64,000 nucleotides of DNA from Enterobacter sp. Cy-643 (GCF_011752815.1 NZ_VWWV01000003.1:558001-622000), one strand, 5' to 3'. Numbered from the stretch's first letter, positions 38,545 to 50,711 are shown. Translations and numbers: made by a program. Notes: a model not told the origin generated them from the sequence alone.

Positions 38545-40641
38545 TTAGCGGAAATTTTCGCTGCGATCGCTGGTCACCCCATACAGGTCAAACTTACGGC
38601 CCAGCATCTGCCCGCCGTCACGCGTCAGCGGCGTCCAGGTCACCTGCGCCCGGCTGCGGGTTGGGTAAGCCGAGAAGATATCCAACGGCACATTGATGTA
38701 GAAACCTTTGGTGAAGTCGCCCTCGCCGTACTCTTTCTTCGACACGTTAGTGATGGTGGCGTAGGTGCCCACCACGATCCCGCTGTCAAAGTGTTTGGAG
38801 ATCTCCAGCGTGCCGCCTTTATCCTGAGCCAGATACTGGCCGATGCTGAGCTTCACCAGCACATCCTGAGCAAACGGCGGCGTCCAGTAGCCGGTGATAT
38901 GCCCGGTCTTCGCGCTGTAGTCGGTAAATTTCATCATATCCTGCGAACTGCGCCAGTCACGCTGTTTGACGTAATTGCCGTTGACGCCGATCGCCCAGTT
39001 GCTGTCCACCGGACGGTAAAGCAGCTCAGCCCCCGCGCCGCCGTACATGGTTTCCAGGTAGCCCGCATAAACCTGGCCGTAGATTCCATGCCCAAAGTAC
39101 TGGAAGTAGTTGGCCTGCAGGTTGTTGATGTAAACATCGTTTTCTACATATTCGCGAACGTGGGTACGCACGCGCGGCAGCGTAGAATCCATTGGCGGAT
39201 TGGTGTAGTTAAATTTGTCGTAGTTATTGGCGACGTTGGCAAACAGGCTGCCGCTGGTTAACAGGTGATCCGTCAGCCAGTAATCGACGTTCCCCATCAC
39301 CCCGACCTGGTACATATAGAAGCTTTCCGGGCCGCCGATAGACTGGTTGAGAATCGGATCAATTGAATAATTAAAGCGCGACTTCTCGATGTAGTATCCC
39401 TGTTCGGTGCTTTCTGGCACTACCGGCTCAACGCGTTTTTGTACCAGCGTTGTTTCCTGCCCCAGCGGTTCCCCCTCAAGGTGCCGACGCAGGCTGGCCA
39501 CGTCCGTTTCAGTGGTAACCTGCGGCATATTAATCCGGCTTTCGGTAATGCGGATGGTGCGAATATTATCCGGCAGGTCATTCATCACGATGCGGTTGGC
39601 GCGTTCGATGCCTTCGCGGGAGTTGCGGTATTTCACCTGCTCGCCCGTGACGTAGAGCGTATCCCCTTTGACCTGAATGTTCGGGTTGATCAGCCCGGCG
39701 TTGTATTTCAGGTCGGTCAGCTGATTGGCCACCACGTTGTGCTGCAGAATTTCATCCTGCGGGTGCGGCTGGTATTCAGGGCGACGCGAGTCGCTATACC
39801 CTGATTTAAGGTCGTTGAAATTGGTGCGGAGCGTCACGCCAAACATAAAAGTGTTGCCGCGCTCGTAGCTCATGTTCACGTCGGCCCAGTCGGTTACCCG
39901 GTAGATTGCGCCGACATTAACGCTGCTGCGCTGGTCTATTTTCCCCGCAAACTCATGGCTGTAGTTGTTGCCCTCATACTCAACTTTCAGCCTGAGTGGC
40001 TGCCACGGCGTCTGGTACTCGACGCCGCCAAACAGCGACGTCGGGCCGTGGAACATGCCGCTAAAGTTGAAGGAACCCGCCATTTGGTAGCTGTTATCCC
40101 GATGGCAGTACTTGTCGCTGTATTCGCAGAGTGGGTTTTTGATGTTGCCGCTGGTGCCTAAATACCCCCAGCCCATGCCAAGGCTGAAGTCGAATGGCCC
40201 CCAGGCTTTGCTCGCCACCACATATTCACCGTCAAACAGCCCGGTGCCGCCCAGGTCACGAATACCGGCAGAGACCTGAGGCAGCCAGTAGCCCTCTTCC
40301 CACAGGCGGAATTTCACGTCAAACGCTTTGTCTTTATAGGTCTGGTCACCCGAGAAAGCCTTCACGCTACTGTAGTGACGTGTGCGCACGTCGGTGTAGC
40401 GCAGCGTGGCTTCCATCCACGGGAAAAGCTGCATGGAGGCGGAGTAGAAGCGGTACTGATCGTTGTCGCGGTAGTTGAGGTTAAATTCGCCCTCAGGCGC
40501 CATACGCGCCGTCGGCGTTTGCAGCAGACCCGCGCCGCCAAAGTCTGCCTGCGAAGGGCCAACGGGTGCCGGATACGTTTCGGCGCGGCAGGCGGAAGTC
40601 ACCGCCAGCGCAATCAGGCTATACAGGTAACGTTTTTTCAT
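38545..40641 (-). CDS. yjbH: Exopolysaccharide-export outer-membrane protein YjbH
   Basis: 698 residues, same length as E. coli YjbH. Signal peptide ending near ACRA (about 20), then [34 protein letters not shown], a PF06082 hallmark. Mostly beta structure, predicted as an outer-membrane barrel in two domains around about residues 290-420. Last gene of yjbEFGH; its ATG shares one base with the yjbG stop. The operon makes an extracellular polysaccharide and is Rcs-controlled in E. coli. Confidence 0.95.
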   Translation of the reverse strand: MKKRYLYSLIALAVTSACRAETYPAPVGPSQADFGGAGLLQTPTARMAPEGEFNLNYRDNDQYRFYSASMQLFPWMEATLRYTDVRTRHYSSVKAFSGDQTYKDKAFDVKFRLWEEGYWLPQVSAGIRDLGGTGLFDGEYVVASKAWGPFDFSLGMGWGYLGTSGNIKNPLCEYSDKYCHRDNSYQMAGSFNFSGMFHGPTSLFGGVEYQTPWQPLRLKVEYEGNNYSHEFAGKIDQRSSVNVGAIYRVTDWADVNMSYERGNTFMFGVTLRTNFNDLKSGYSDSRRPEYQPHPQDEILQHNVVANQLTDLKYNAGLINPNIQVKGDTLYVTGEQVKYRNSREGIERANRIVMNDLPDNIRTIRITESRINMPQVTTETDVASLRRHLEGEPLGQETTLVQKRVEPVVPESTEQGYYIEKSRFNYSIDPILNQSIGGPESFYMYQVGVMGNVDYWLTDHLLTSGSLFANVANNYDKFNYTNPPMDSTLPRVRTHVREYVENDVYINNLQANYFQYFGHGIYGQVYAGYLETMYGGAGAELLYRPVDSNWAIGVNGNYVKQRDWRSSQDMMKFTDYSAKTGHITGYWTPPFAQDVLVKLSIGQYLAQDKGGTLEISKHFDSGIVVGTYATITNVSKKEYGEGDFTKGFYINVPLDIFSAYPTRSRAQVTWTPLTRDGGQMLGRKFDLYGVTSDRSENFR

Positions 40642-41378
40642 TAATCCGGTATCCGATGGGTCAGGGTATTAAGAATCTGCTGGTTCAGCTCGTCAAAGGT
40701 GGCGCTGAAAAGGCGGTTAGAGAATCCCACAAAGATGAGGCTACCTGGCGACGGTTCTCTATGGCGTTTATTCCAGTAAGCAACTGGCGCTTTTTCGATT
40801 CTGCCGTCCGGGTAAATCACCCAGGCATAACTTCTTTCGGCTCCGCTCAACAGGCTGACGTCGTCCAGATAGGCATCCACGCTGCGTCCGGGGGTAAAAG
40901 GTTTCACGCCGGGCGAACTGACTAATCCCACCAGGGTGATGGTTGTGGGCTGCGGGCCGGCCCAAAGGCTGTATTCCCCCTGAAGCGGCACGTTTGACTG
41001 CGGGCGAAGGCGAACCCAGTCGGGATCCAGATTGACAAACTGCCGCCCGGTCACCTGCATAGCGCTGAGCTGCTGACGCAGCCCGTTGATGGCGGCACCG
41101 TCATTTCCGCCTTCGTCTGCAGCCACCTCAGCCAGCCGGGCCAGCAGCTGCTGATGTTTTTGCTCTTCTGCGGCGCTTGCCTGCCGGGTGCTAATCACCG
41201 CCGCCGGCCACCAGGTGCGGCTTAACGCAGGGTTAGCCACCAAATCCGCCAGCCGGGCGGCATCTTTAATCACCCGCGGCTGCGTTTGCGGCTGGGTATA
41301 GACCGTTACGGTACTTTCTGCGTGGGTAAAGGCGCTGGCAAAAAGCAGAGCCATAAACGTAAAGGGGAGTTTTTTCAT
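40641..41378 (-). CDS. yjbG: Exopolysaccharide periplasmic protein YjbG
   Basis: 245 residues with a signal peptide ending near THA (about 20). It is a GfcC-like protein: [24 protein letters not shown], then [17 protein letters not shown] coiled helix and a C-terminal [46 protein letters not shown] ligand-binding-like part. It overlaps yjbF by four bases and yjbH by one. Confidence 0.94.
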   Translation of the reverse strand: MKKLPFTFMALLFASAFTHAESTVTVYTQPQTQPRVIKDAARLADLVANPALSRTWWPAAVISTRQASAAEEQKHQQLLARLAEVAADEGGNDGAAINGLRQQLSAMQVTGRQFVNLDPDWVRLRPQSNVPLQGEYSLWAGPQPTTITLVGLVSSPGVKPFTPGRSVDAYLDDVSLLSGAERSYAWVIYPDGRIEKAPVAYWNKRHREPSPGSLIFVGFSNRLFSATFDELNQQILNTLTHRIPD

Positions 41379-42013
41379 TGTTTTGCCGCCTTCACAAGAA
41401 GCGTGGTAATGGGCCAGTAGCCGGGGCCAAGATACTGTTTTGATTTGCGGATTTGGCCTTCATCGTCCACCCAATAGCGGTTCGTCCAGCTTTTCCCGAG
41501 CGCGGTCACCTCTTCTTCCAGGACGCGTACTTTGGTCACGCTACTGCCAAGCTTCACCGTGTCGGTGCCGTCAAATTCAAAGGTGGACGTTGCGGTGGCG
41601 TAGCGAACCTGCTGGTGCTCAGTCCAGGCCATTTGCCGGGTCCAGCTCGCGCCATCCTTAATCTGTTTCACGTTCGTAAGCGGGTCGCTGGCCAGGTTGG
41701 TCACTTCCGTCAAGTTGTCGCCCAGCCCGGAGGTTTTCACAATGCGGCCGTTTTGCGTGACGATGACCGACCTGTCCTGCGTCACCCACTTCTGCTGGCC
41801 ATTTTCGTTATAAGCGAGCACCACAAACAGCTGCGGGCCGTTGTTGATGCTCATGTACTGGCTCGCGTAGCGCATCTCGGCAATTTCATCGTCGGTAAGC
41901 TGCACACCCCCGCCCCCGGCGATACTGTTCCAAAGCGAGGTGCCAAGCCCTCTGGTGGTCGCTGAGCACGCCTGGAGTAACAGACAAACAAAGAGTATTG
42001 CGAGTCGCTGCAC
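41375..42013 (-). CDS. yjbF: Exopolysaccharide lipoprotein YjbF
   Basis: 212 residues from the GTG at 42013, the E. coli length. The signal MQRLAILFVCLLLQAC carries a lipobox with Cys16. The longer ATG frame to 42040 begins inside the loop and stem of the yjbE terminator and is not credible; GGGGA precedes the GTG instead. A GfcB-like outer-membrane lipoprotein with YMSINNGPQLFVVLAYNENGQQKWVTQD. Confidence 0.94.
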   Translation of the reverse strand: MQRLAILFVCLLLQACSATTRGLGTSLWNSIAGGGGVQLTDDEIAEMRYASQYMSINNGPQLFVVLAYNENGQQKWVTQDRSVIVTQNGRIVKTSGLGDNLTEVTNLASDPLTNVKQIKDGASWTRQMAWTEHQQVRYATATSTFEFDGTDTVKLGSSVTKVRVLEEEVTALGKSWTNRYWVDDEGQIRKSKQYLGPGYWPITTLLVKAAKQ

Positions 42014-42034
42014 GGTGGTTCCCCGATTTAAAAT

Positions 42035-42054
42035 AACCACACCGAAGTGTGGTT
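42035..42054 (-). terminator. Attenuator-like hairpin between yjbE and yjbF
   Basis: AACCACAC-CGAA-GTGTGGTT, an 8-bp perfect stem; on the minus strand it is followed by ATTTT. It probably lets most transcripts stop after yjbE, giving more YjbE than YjbFGH. Confidence 0.8.
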
Positions 42055-42075
42055 ATGGTTAAAAACACCCAAACG

Positions 42076-42327
42076 TTAACGGGTGGTGGTGCTGGTCGTC
42101 GTGGTTGTGGTGGTCCCGGTGTTTGAACCGTCGCCGCCACCGGTTGCGGCTAATGCCACACCGACCGCAGACCCAACAGTGCTGGCGCTGGTTGCAGCAG
42201 AACTGCCTGCAGACACAGACGTCGCCTGCGCGCCGGCCGCATCACCCACTGCAACAGGGTCAGCATTCGCCGCGCCGGCGGCAGCCAGCGTAAATATGGC
42301 TAAAGCGCCATAAAGGGTTTTTCTCAT
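42076..42327 (-). CDS. yjbE: Small secreted exopolysaccharide-operon protein YjbE
   Basis: 83 residues: a signal peptide ending near ANA (about 22), then an Ala/Ser/Gly-rich segment ([25 protein letters not shown]) and a Thr-rich tail ([13 protein letters not shown]). Low-complexity, GfcA-like. First gene of the operon; an attenuator hairpin follows. Role unknown; surface or matrix component is possible. Confidence 0.92.
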   Translation of the reverse strand: MRKTLYGALAIFTLAAAGAANADPVAVGDAAGAQATSVSAGSSAATSASTVGSAVGVALAATGGGDGSNTGTTTTTTTSTTTR

Positions 42328-42649
42328 TACAATTTCCCTTCATTGAATGAATGGAGATTTACCTGAAAAGGTTTCAGGCGCGATCGAGTATACACAACAC
42401 AATGTGATGAATTAGCCTGTGGGAAATAAGGATGGGATTTTAAGAAAAAGAGTAAAAATTAAGGCGATAACTATATTTAAAAGAAAATAAAATCATTTAA
42501 ACCAATGCATTACAGAATAAAAATGATGGTAACAATTAAATAAAACCTTAAATTAAAGACCCGACAAAGAGGCAGGAAAATCATTTTTCGGATTAACCTC
42601 AGGGTGGCAATATCGAGAATTATGACGGCAAGGGGATAACTCTTATAAA
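42328..42649. other. A+T-rich region before yjbE
   Basis: About 320 bp with no gene. It is strongly A+T-rich from 42430 to 42600, unlike its neighbours. It should hold the yjbE promoter, which is RcsB-controlled in E. coli, but I could not place an RcsAB box. The A+T richness would suit H-NS binding. Confidence 0.6.
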
Positions 42650-42678
42650 AAATATGCCAGCACGAGGCTGGCATATTT
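42650..42678 (-). terminator. pgi terminator
   Basis: AAATATGCCAGC pairs with GCTGGCATATTT across ACGAG; on the minus strand the stem runs into TTTTTTATAAG. Confidence 0.92.
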
Positions 42679-42694
42679 ACATCACGCGGTTTAA

Positions 42695-44571
<1,877 letters not shown>

Positions 44572-44803
44572 CCTGCGCATGCGCAGGCCAGAAGAGGCGC
44601 GTTGCCCAGAAAATCGTATCCGAGGAACCAGTAACAAGGACGATACGTGAGGGGGTGCAACGCCGAGATGATGAAGCGGCTGGTCACGCTTATTGTCGGC
44701 TACAGGGGCTGAATCCTCTGGGTTGTCACCAGAAACGTTCGCAGTCGAGCGTTTCATATCCGGCGCCAAAAGCCGGATAGACAAGGTGGAGCACTTCTGG
44801 GTG
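44572..44803 (+). promoter_or_regulatory. Lysine riboswitch (L box) of lysC
   Basis: Conserved L-box pieces are in order: palindrome CCTGCGCATGCGCAGG (44572-44587), P1 5' strand CCAGAAG (44588-44594), GAGGCGCGTTGCC, GAGGGGGTGCAACGCCGAG, GGCTACAGGGGCTGAATCC, and P1 3' strand CTTCTGG (44794-44800). CACCAGAA (44727-44734) can compete for TTCTGGGTG (44795-44803). An extra hairpin TATCCGGC/GCCGGATA (44757-44779), absent from the E. coli leader as I recall it, sits between P5 and P1. Lysine binding shuts off lysC. Confidence 0.93.
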
Positions 44804-44907
44804 ATATCGTAGTTCTCCTGCTCTGCGCCCACCCGTTTACCGCTCTTCCCTTGTGCCAAGGCTGAATACTTTTTTGCCAGTTGAATGGCCCCTGACACGA
44901 GGTAGTT

Positions 44908-46257
44908 ATGTCTCAAACCGTAGTCGCCAAATTTGGTGGGACCAGCGTCGCCGATTTCGACGCGATGAACCGCAGCGCCGATGTGGTGCTGGCCGATAGC
45001 CACGTTCGCGTGGTGGTGCTTTCCGCCTCCGCTGGCGTGACTAACCTGCTGGTTGCTCTGGCTGAAGGCCTCGAAGCGACCGAGCGCTTCGTCAAGCTCG
45101 ATGCCATCCGCAAAATCCAGTACAACATCGTTGAGCGTCTGGCGAATCCGGACGTTATTCGTGAAGAGATCGACCGCCTGCTTGAAAACATCACCACCCT
45201 TGCGGAAGCCGCCTCTCTGGCAACCTCCACCGCGCTGACCGATGAACTGGTCAGCCACGGCGAACTGATGTCCACCCTGCTGTTCGTGGAAATTCTGCGT
45301 GAACGCCAGGTGGAAGCGCAGTGGTTCGATATTCGTAAAGTCATGCGCACCAACGACCGCTTTGGCCGTGCAGAACCGGATATCGCCGCGCTGGCGGAAC
45401 TGGCAAGCCAGCAGATGATGCCGCGCCTCGCGGAATCTCTGGTGATCACTCAAGGCTTTATCGGCAGCGAAGAAAAAGGCAGAACGACCACGCTTGGCCG
45501 CGGCGGCAGCGACTATACCGCTGCGCTGCTCGGCGAAGCGTTGAATGCCGCTCGCGTGGATATCTGGACCGACGTGCCGGGCATCTACACCACCGACCCG
45601 CGCATGGTGCCTGCGGCAAAACGCATTGATCGCATCGCCTTTGAAGAAGCCGCCGAAATGGCGACCTTTGGCGCAAAAGTGCTGCACCCAGCCACGCTGC
45701 TGCCCGCCGTGCGCTGCGACATTCCGGTCTTTGTCGGTTCCAGTAAAGATCCTGCGGCTGGCGGCACCCTGGTGTGCAAAAAAACGGAGAATCCGCCGCT
45801 GTTCCGTGCCCTTGCGGTGCGTCGTAAGCAAACGCTGCTGACGCTGCACAGCCTGCACATGCTTCATTCCCGTGGTTTCCTGGCGGAAGTGTTTAGCATT
45901 CTGGCTCGCCACAATATTTCCGTGGATCTGATCACCACCTCCGAAGTGAGCGTGGCGCTGACCATGGACACCACCGGCTCAACCTCCACCGGCGACAGCC
46001 TGCTGACCACCGCGCTGCTCACCGAGCTTTCGTCGCTGTGCCGCGTGGAAGTCGAAGAAAACCTGGCGCTGGTGGCGATCATCGGCAATAAGCTGTCCCA
46101 GGCCTGTGGCGTAGGCAAAGAGGTGTTCGGCGTGCTCGACCCGTTCAACATCCGCATGATTTGCTACGGCGCTTCCAGCTACAACCTGTGCTTCCTGGTG
46201 CCTGGCGACGATGCCGAACAGGTTGTCCAGAAGCTGCACCGTAACTTGTTTGAATAA
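44908..46257 (+). CDS. lysC: Lysine-sensitive aspartokinase III
   Basis: 449 residues (E. coli 449). The kinase domain shows KFGGTSVADFDAMNR, GFIGSEEKGRTTTLGRGGSDYTAALLG and VPGIYTTDPR; the C-terminal part holds two ACT domains (from about 310) that bind lysine for feedback inhibition. It phosphorylates aspartate to start lysine, threonine and methionine synthesis. It is controlled by the upstream riboswitch. Confidence 0.98.
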   Translation: MSQTVVAKFGGTSVADFDAMNRSADVVLADSHVRVVVLSASAGVTNLLVALAEGLEATERFVKLDAIRKIQYNIVERLANPDVIREEIDRLLENITTLAEAASLATSTALTDELVSHGELMSTLLFVEILRERQVEAQWFDIRKVMRTNDRFGRAEPDIAALAELASQQMMPRLAESLVITQGFIGSEEKGRTTTLGRGGSDYTAALLGEALNAARVDIWTDVPGIYTTDPRMVPAAKRIDRIAFEEAAEMATFGAKVLHPATLLPAVRCDIPVFVGSSKDPAAGGTLVCKKTENPPLFRALAVRRKQTLLTLHSLHMLHSRGFLAEVFSILARHNISVDLITTSEVSVALTMDTTGSTSTGDSLLTTALLTELSSLCRVEVEENLALVAIIGNKLSQACGVGKEVFGVLDPFNIRMICYGASSYNLCFLVPGDDAEQVVQKLHRNLFE

Positions 46258-46283
46258 CAGATAAATTCATGCCATGAATACAG

Positions 46284-46310
46284 AAAGCCGGGCTCGCACC
46301 CGGCTTTTTT
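46284..46310 (+). terminator. lysC terminator
   Basis: AAAGCCGGG-CTCGCA-CCCGGCTTT followed by six T's in total. Confidence 0.93.
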
Positions 46311-46349
46311 ATAACCATAAAACAACACACTCTCTGCAAGGACACCGCT

Positions 46350-47282
46350 ATGATCGCCACCCTAACCCGGCTGTTCCCGCTCTGGGCGCTGCTGCTCTCC
46401 GTCGCAGCGTATTATACGCCCTCAACCTTTACCCCGATTGGCCCGTGGGTCAGCACGCTGCTGATGCTCATTATGTTTGGCATGGGCGTCCACCTGCGGC
46501 TTGAAGACTTTAAACGCGTGCTGTCGCGCCCGGCACCGGTAGCTGCAGGCATTTTTCTACATTACCTGGTGATGCCGCTGGCCGCATGGCTGCTGGCGAT
46601 GTTGTTCCATATGCCGCCCGACCTGTCAGCCGGGATGGTGCTGGTCGGCAGCGTAGCCAGCGGTACGGCGTCCAATGTCATGATTTATCTGGCCAAAGGC
46701 GACGTTGCGCTCTCCGTAACGATCTCTTCAGTCTCCACGCTGGTCGGCGTTTTTGCCACGCCGCTGCTCACCCGTCTCTATGTTGACGCCGACATTAAAG
46801 TCGATGTGATGGGCATGCTGGTTAGCATTCTGCAAATCGTCATCATCCCGATTGGCCTTGGCCTGATTGTGCATCACCTGTTCCCACGCCTGGTGAAGCG
46901 CGTGGAACCGTGGCTGCCCGCGTTTTCCATGCTTTGTATTCTCGCCATCATTAGCGCGGTTGTGGCTGGCTCGGCGTCACACATCGCCTCCGTTGGCCTG
47001 GTGGTGATTGTCGCGGTGATTCTGCATAACACCATTGGCCTGCTCGGCGGCTACTGGGGCGGACGCCTGTTTGGGTTTGACGAGTCGACCTGTCGGACGC
47101 TGGCCATCGAAGTGGGGATGCAGAACTCCGGTCTTGCGGCCACGTTGGGTAAAATTTACTTCTCGCCGCTCGCCGCGCTGCCCGGCGCGTTGTTCTCCGT
47201 CTGGCACAATCTGTCCGGCTCTCTGCTGGCCGGGTATTGGTCCGGCAAAGCGATAACGCCGAAGTCAGACGACAAAAAATAA
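46350..47282 (+). CDS. panS: BASS-family 2-ketopantoate transporter
   Basis: 310 residues, about ten membrane helices. Bile-acid:sodium symporter-family marks are [41 protein letters not shown] and [13 protein letters not shown]. It resembles Salmonella PanS, which imports 2-ketopantoate/pantoate. It stands alone between lysC and yjbD, with its own terminator; this gene is not in the K-12 order at this spot as I remember it. Confidence 0.8.
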   Translation: MIATLTRLFPLWALLLSVAAYYTPSTFTPIGPWVSTLLMLIMFGMGVHLRLEDFKRVLSRPAPVAAGIFLHYLVMPLAAWLLAMLFHMPPDLSAGMVLVGSVASGTASNVMIYLAKGDVALSVTISSVSTLVGVFATPLLTRLYVDADIKVDVMGMLVSILQIVIIPIGLGLIVHHLFPRLVKRVEPWLPAFSMLCILAIISAVVAGSASHIASVGLVVIVAVILHNTIGLLGGYWGGRLFGFDESTCRTLAIEVGMQNSGLAATLGKIYFSPLAALPGALFSVWHNLSGSLLAGYWSGKAITPKSDDKK

Positions 47283-47287
47283 TCGCT

Positions 47288-47313
47288 AAAAGCCTGCTGA
47301 TGCAGGCTTTTTT
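47288..47313 (+). terminator. panS terminator
   Basis: AAAAGCCTGC-TGAT-GCAGGCTTTT with two further T's. Confidence 0.93.
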
Positions 47314-47373
47314 GTCTCGTCGGCGCGGTGGGTTTGTTTTACACTGAGAGTCCTTTCCTGGGAGATTGCAACG

Positions 47374-47646
47374 ATGGCCACAGCCAGACTGACACAGCAA
47401 GACATGACGGAAAGCGAACAGCGTGAGCTAAAAACGCTGCTGGATCGCGCCCGCATTGCCCACGGTCGTACGTTGACCAACTCAGAGACTAATCAGGTAA
47501 AAAAAGAGTACATCGATAAGCTGATGGCGGAACGTGCGCTGGCGGCTAAGAAAGCTCGCCAGCTGAAGAAACAAAATGCTTTAAAACCGGATACCACGAC
47601 GACGTATTCATGGTCAGCCAATAATCACACCCGAGGCAAACGCTAG
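47374..47646 (+). CDS. yjbD: DUF3811-family protein YjbD
   Basis: 90 residues, highly charged, mostly helical. LTQQDMTESEQRELKTLLDRARIAHGRTLTN and YIDKLMAERALAAKKARQLKK match E. coli YjbD closely. No known function; basic helices suggest nucleic-acid or ribosome contact, which is inference. Its stop faces the rluF stop with one base between and no terminator. Confidence 0.93.
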   Translation: MATARLTQQDMTESEQRELKTLLDRARIAHGRTLTNSETNQVKKEYIDKLMAERALAAKKARQLKKQNALKPDTTTTYSWSANNHTRGKR

Positions 47647-47647
47647 C

Positions 47648-48529
47648 CTAACGGCCCTTTTTCTTGCGGCCAGGGGAAGCAAAGCGTTTACGCGAGGCAA
47701 GCTCAGCGGGCGTTTTAGCTGAGCTTTTCGGGCCGCTCACCAACGGTTTTTTCACCGCCGGGCTGGCCGTTTTGGGCTTCGCTTTTTTGGTGGCCGGTTT
47801 AGCCTCTGAGGACGAATCCTCAATCAGCTTAAACAGCGCAATCAGTTCATCATCCGTCAGGTCGCGCCACTCCCCCAGCGGAATACCGGTGAGATTGACG
47901 TTCATGATGCGCGTACGCTCCAGCTTCGTCACTTCGTAGCCAAAATGCTCACACATGCGGCGGATCTGGCGGTTTAACCCCTGAACCAGGGTGATACGAA
48001 ACGCAAACGGCGCTTCTTTTTTGACTTTGCATTTCTTGGTGACGGTGCCCAGAATCGGCACGCCTGCCCCCATACCGCGAATAAACTCGTCGGTAACCGG
48101 CTTGTTCACCGTGACCACATACTCTTTCTCATGGTCGTTCCCGGCACGCAGGATTTTATTCACCAGGTCGCCGTGGTTGGTCAGGAAAATCAGCCCCTGA
48201 GAATCTTTGTCCAGGCGACCAATGGGGAACACGCGCTTGCTGTGGTTCACATAGTCAACGATGTTGTCTTTCTCGCCGTCTTCCGTGGTGCTTACAATCC
48301 CCACCGGCTTATTCAGCGCAATCAGCACCAGGTCTTCTTCGTTGCGGGGTTCGATGAGCTGACCATTCACCTTCACGCTGTCGCCGGTAAAAACCTGATC
48401 GCCAATTTTGGCGCGCTTGCCGTTAATAAAAACGTTGCCCTGTTCGATGTAGCGATCGGCGTCGCGGCGTGAGCAGATCCCGCTCTCGCTGATGTATTTG
48501 TTAAGACGGGTTGATGACTCTGGCAGCAT
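47648..48529 (-). CDS. rluF: 23S rRNA pseudouridine(2604) synthase
   Basis: 293 residues. N-terminal S4 RNA-binding domain ([24 protein letters not shown]), then the RsuA-family catalytic core with the aspartate in [16 protein letters not shown] and [15 protein letters not shown] Lys/Ala/Pro-rich tail follows from about 245. It modifies U2604 of 23S rRNA and, in E. coli, U35 of tRNA-Tyr. Divergent from the sor operon. Confidence 0.95.
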   Translation of the reverse strand: MLPESSTRLNKYISESGICSRRDADRYIEQGNVFINGKRAKIGDQVFTGDSVKVNGQLIEPRNEEDLVLIALNKPVGIVSTTEDGEKDNIVDYVNHSKRVFPIGRLDKDSQGLIFLTNHGDLVNKILRAGNDHEKEYVVTVNKPVTDEFIRGMGAGVPILGTVTKKCKVKKEAPFAFRITLVQGLNRQIRRMCEHFGYEVTKLERTRIMNVNLTGIPLGEWRDLTDDELIALFKLIEDSSSEAKPATKKAKPKTASPAVKKPLVSGPKSSAKTPAELASRKRFASPGRKKKGR

Positions 48530-48608
48530 AAATTCTCCTGTAAAAGCGAAATATTACCTCACCTCAACAGCGATAAAAATCATCTCGCTTTGTTCCCTGA
48601 GCACTGAG

Positions 48609-48861
48609 TGTGATCTGACGCGCCTTTCAGGACAAAAGTGCACGCCACCAACGAAAGCAACTTTGCCTGATGAAATAAAGCAGAATCAACCCATTACAAG
48701 CAAATGCACAAAAGTGCCATCAACAGGCTTTCTGTTCATCAAATGTGCAACATAAGCCACCGTAGAACCACAACGAAAACGAAGATAATTTCTTTAAATA
48801 GCGGCAAAGCTGAGGTTATATCAGATTGTGTTCGGAAGAACAGGATTTGCACAAATGTGCA
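48609..48861. promoter_or_regulatory. Candidate sor operators and CRP site
   Basis: In the 343-bp rluF-sorC gap (48530-48872) TGCACA-AA-TGTGCA (48848-48861) is a perfect two-arm site 12 bp before sorC. A partial copy TGCACA-AA-AGTGCC is at 48705-48718 and a half copy AATGTGCA ends at 48749; AAGTGCAC occurs at 48637. A left CRP half-site TGTGA is at 48609-48613. I infer the repeats bind SorC; the promoter itself was not placed. Confidence 0.55.
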
Positions 48862-48872
48862 GGAGTCGGCAG

Positions 48873-49826
48873 ATGACGATGGAAAGTAGCGATGATATCC
48901 GCCTGATAGTCAAAGTCGCTCAACTCTATTATGAGCAAGAGATGACCCAGGCGCAGATTGCGCGCGAGCTGGGAATTTACCGGACGACCATTAGCCGGTT
49001 GCTAAAGCGCGGCCGTGAACAGGGTATTGTTACTATCGCTATCAACTACGACTACAACGAAAATCTGTGGCTCGAGCAGCAGCTTAAGCAAAGGTTTGGC
49101 CTCAGGGAAGCGGTTGTCGCCACCAGCGACTCCTTGCAGGAAGACGATCAGCTCAACCTTATGGGCCAGCACGGGGCCCAGCTGGTCGACAGACTGCTTG
49201 AGCCCGGTGATATTGTAGGTTTCTCCTGGGGCCGCGCGGTACGTGCGCTGGTAGAGAATCTGCCGCAGGCCAGCCAGTCTCGTCAGGCTATCTGCGTCCC
49301 AATCATCGGTGGTCCGTCAGGAAAACTGGAAAGCCGTTACCACGTCAATACGCTGACCTACGGCGCGGCGGCGAAGCTGAAAGCGGAATCGCATCTTGCC
49401 GACTTTCCTGCACTGCTCGATAACAAGTTAATTCGAAACGGTATTATGCAGTCCCGACACTTTAAAACCATCGCCTCTTACTGGGATAACCTGGACATCG
49501 CGCTGGTGGGAATAGGTTCCCCGGCCATCCGGAACGGCGCGAACTGGCATGCTTTTTACGGCAGCGAAGAGAGCGATGACCTCAACGCCCGCCACGTGGC
49601 CGGTGATATTTGCTCCCGTTTTTACAATATTGATGGCGCAATGGTTGAAACTGCCATGAGCGAGAAAACACTCTCTATTGAGATAGCGAAACTCAAGAAA
49701 GCGCGTTATTCAGTAGGTATTGCAATGGGCGAGGAAAAATACTCCGGTATTCTTGGCGCATTAAACGGAAATTACATTAATTGCCTGGTGACAAACAGAG
49801 AAACCGCCGAGTCGTTACTGAAATAA
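48873..49826 (+). CDS. sorC: L-sorbose operon regulator SorC
   Basis: 317 residues from the ATG before TMESSDDIRL; the longer frame from 48828 would run through the operator. N-terminal HTH (QEMTQAQIARELGIYRTTISRLLKRG) and a SorC-type sugar-phosphate-binding domain (EPGDIVGFSWGRAVRALVENLP, NGAMVETAM-like region). In Klebsiella SorC represses and activates the sor operon according to sorbose. First gene of the cluster. Confidence 0.92.
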   Translation: MTMESSDDIRLIVKVAQLYYEQEMTQAQIARELGIYRTTISRLLKRGREQGIVTIAINYDYNENLWLEQQLKQRFGLREAVVATSDSLQEDDQLNLMGQHGAQLVDRLLEPGDIVGFSWGRAVRALVENLPQASQSRQAICVPIIGGPSGKLESRYHVNTLTYGAAAKLKAESHLADFPALLDNKLIRNGIMQSRHFKTIASYWDNLDIALVGIGSPAIRNGANWHAFYGSEESDDLNARHVAGDICSRFYNIDGAMVETAMSEKTLSIEIAKLKKARYSVGIAMGEEKYSGILGALNGNYINCLVTNRETAESLLK

Positions 49827-49898
49827 ATTGAAAGAAGATGATTTCACGCAGCGCTACCGCGGGGAGATCCCTTTATCTAAAGAAAACAGGAGTCGATA

Positions 49899-50702
49899 AT
49901 GGATACGTGGTTAAATTTAAAAGACAAAATTATGATTATTACCGGTGGTGCGTCGGGAATTGGCCTGGCCATCGTAGATGAGCTATTACTCCAGGGCGCC
50001 AGAGTGCAGATGATAGATATTCACGGCGGCGATAAACACCAGGATCTCGAAAGTTATACTTTCTGGCCAACTGATATTTCCAGCGCAAGCGAGGTAAATA
50101 AAACTGTCGACAGTATTATTCAACGCTTTGGTCGTATTGATGGGCTGGTGAATAACGCGGGTGTTAATTTCCCGCGTTTATTAGTCGACGAGAAATTACC
50201 CACCGGTTGCTATGAGTTAAATGAAGCGGCATTTGAAAAAATGGTCAATATCAACCAGAAAGGTGTCTTTCTGATGTCGCAGGCGGTGGCCCGCCAGATG
50301 GTTAAACAACGCGGCGGCGTGATTCTTAACGTTTCGTCGGAAAGCGGCCTGGAAGGCTCTGAGGGCCAGAGCTGCTATGCCGCGACCAAAGCCGCGCTGA
50401 ATAGCTTTACCCGCTCCTGGTCGAAAGAGCTGGGCAAATACGGCATCCGCGTAGTAGGCGTTGCGCCAGGTATTCTGGAAAAAACCGGACTCCGTACGCC
50501 GGAATACGAAGAGGCGCTGGCCTGGACCCGTAGCATCACCGTCGACCAATTGCGCGAAGGCTATACAAAGAATTCGATTCCAATTGGGCGCTCAGGTCGT
50601 CTTTCTGAAATCGCTGATTTTGTTTGTTACCTACTCTCAGAACGCGCCAGCTATATCACTGGCGTAACCACTAACATCGCGGGCGGAAAAACGCGCGGCT
50701 AA
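49899..50702 (+). CDS. sorD: Sorbitol-6-phosphate 2-dehydrogenase SorD
   Basis: 267 residues, a classical short-chain dehydrogenase: nucleotide motif TGGASGIGLA, NNAG, serine in LNVSSESGLEG, and catalytic YxxxK in CYAATKAAL. It oxidises glucitol-6-P to fructose-6-P, the second enzymatic step after SorE. It follows sorC after 72 bp with an AGGAG site. Confidence 0.92.
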   Translation: MDTWLNLKDKIMIITGGASGIGLAIVDELLLQGARVQMIDIHGGDKHQDLESYTFWPTDISSASEVNKTVDSIIQRFGRIDGLVNNAGVNFPRLLVDEKLPTGCYELNEAAFEKMVNINQKGVFLMSQAVARQMVKQRGGVILNVSSESGLEGSEGQSCYAATKAALNSFTRSWSKELGKYGIRVVGVAPGILEKTGLRTPEYEEALAWTRSITVDQLREGYTKNSIPIGRSGRLSEIADFVCYLLSERASYITGVTTNIAGGKTRG

Positions 50703-50711
50703 GGGGGAAAA

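Noticed and set aside
48492-48755. 87-residue plus-strand frame upstream of sorC
   Set aside because: It has no ribosome-binding site, overlaps rluF antisense and crosses the sor control region.
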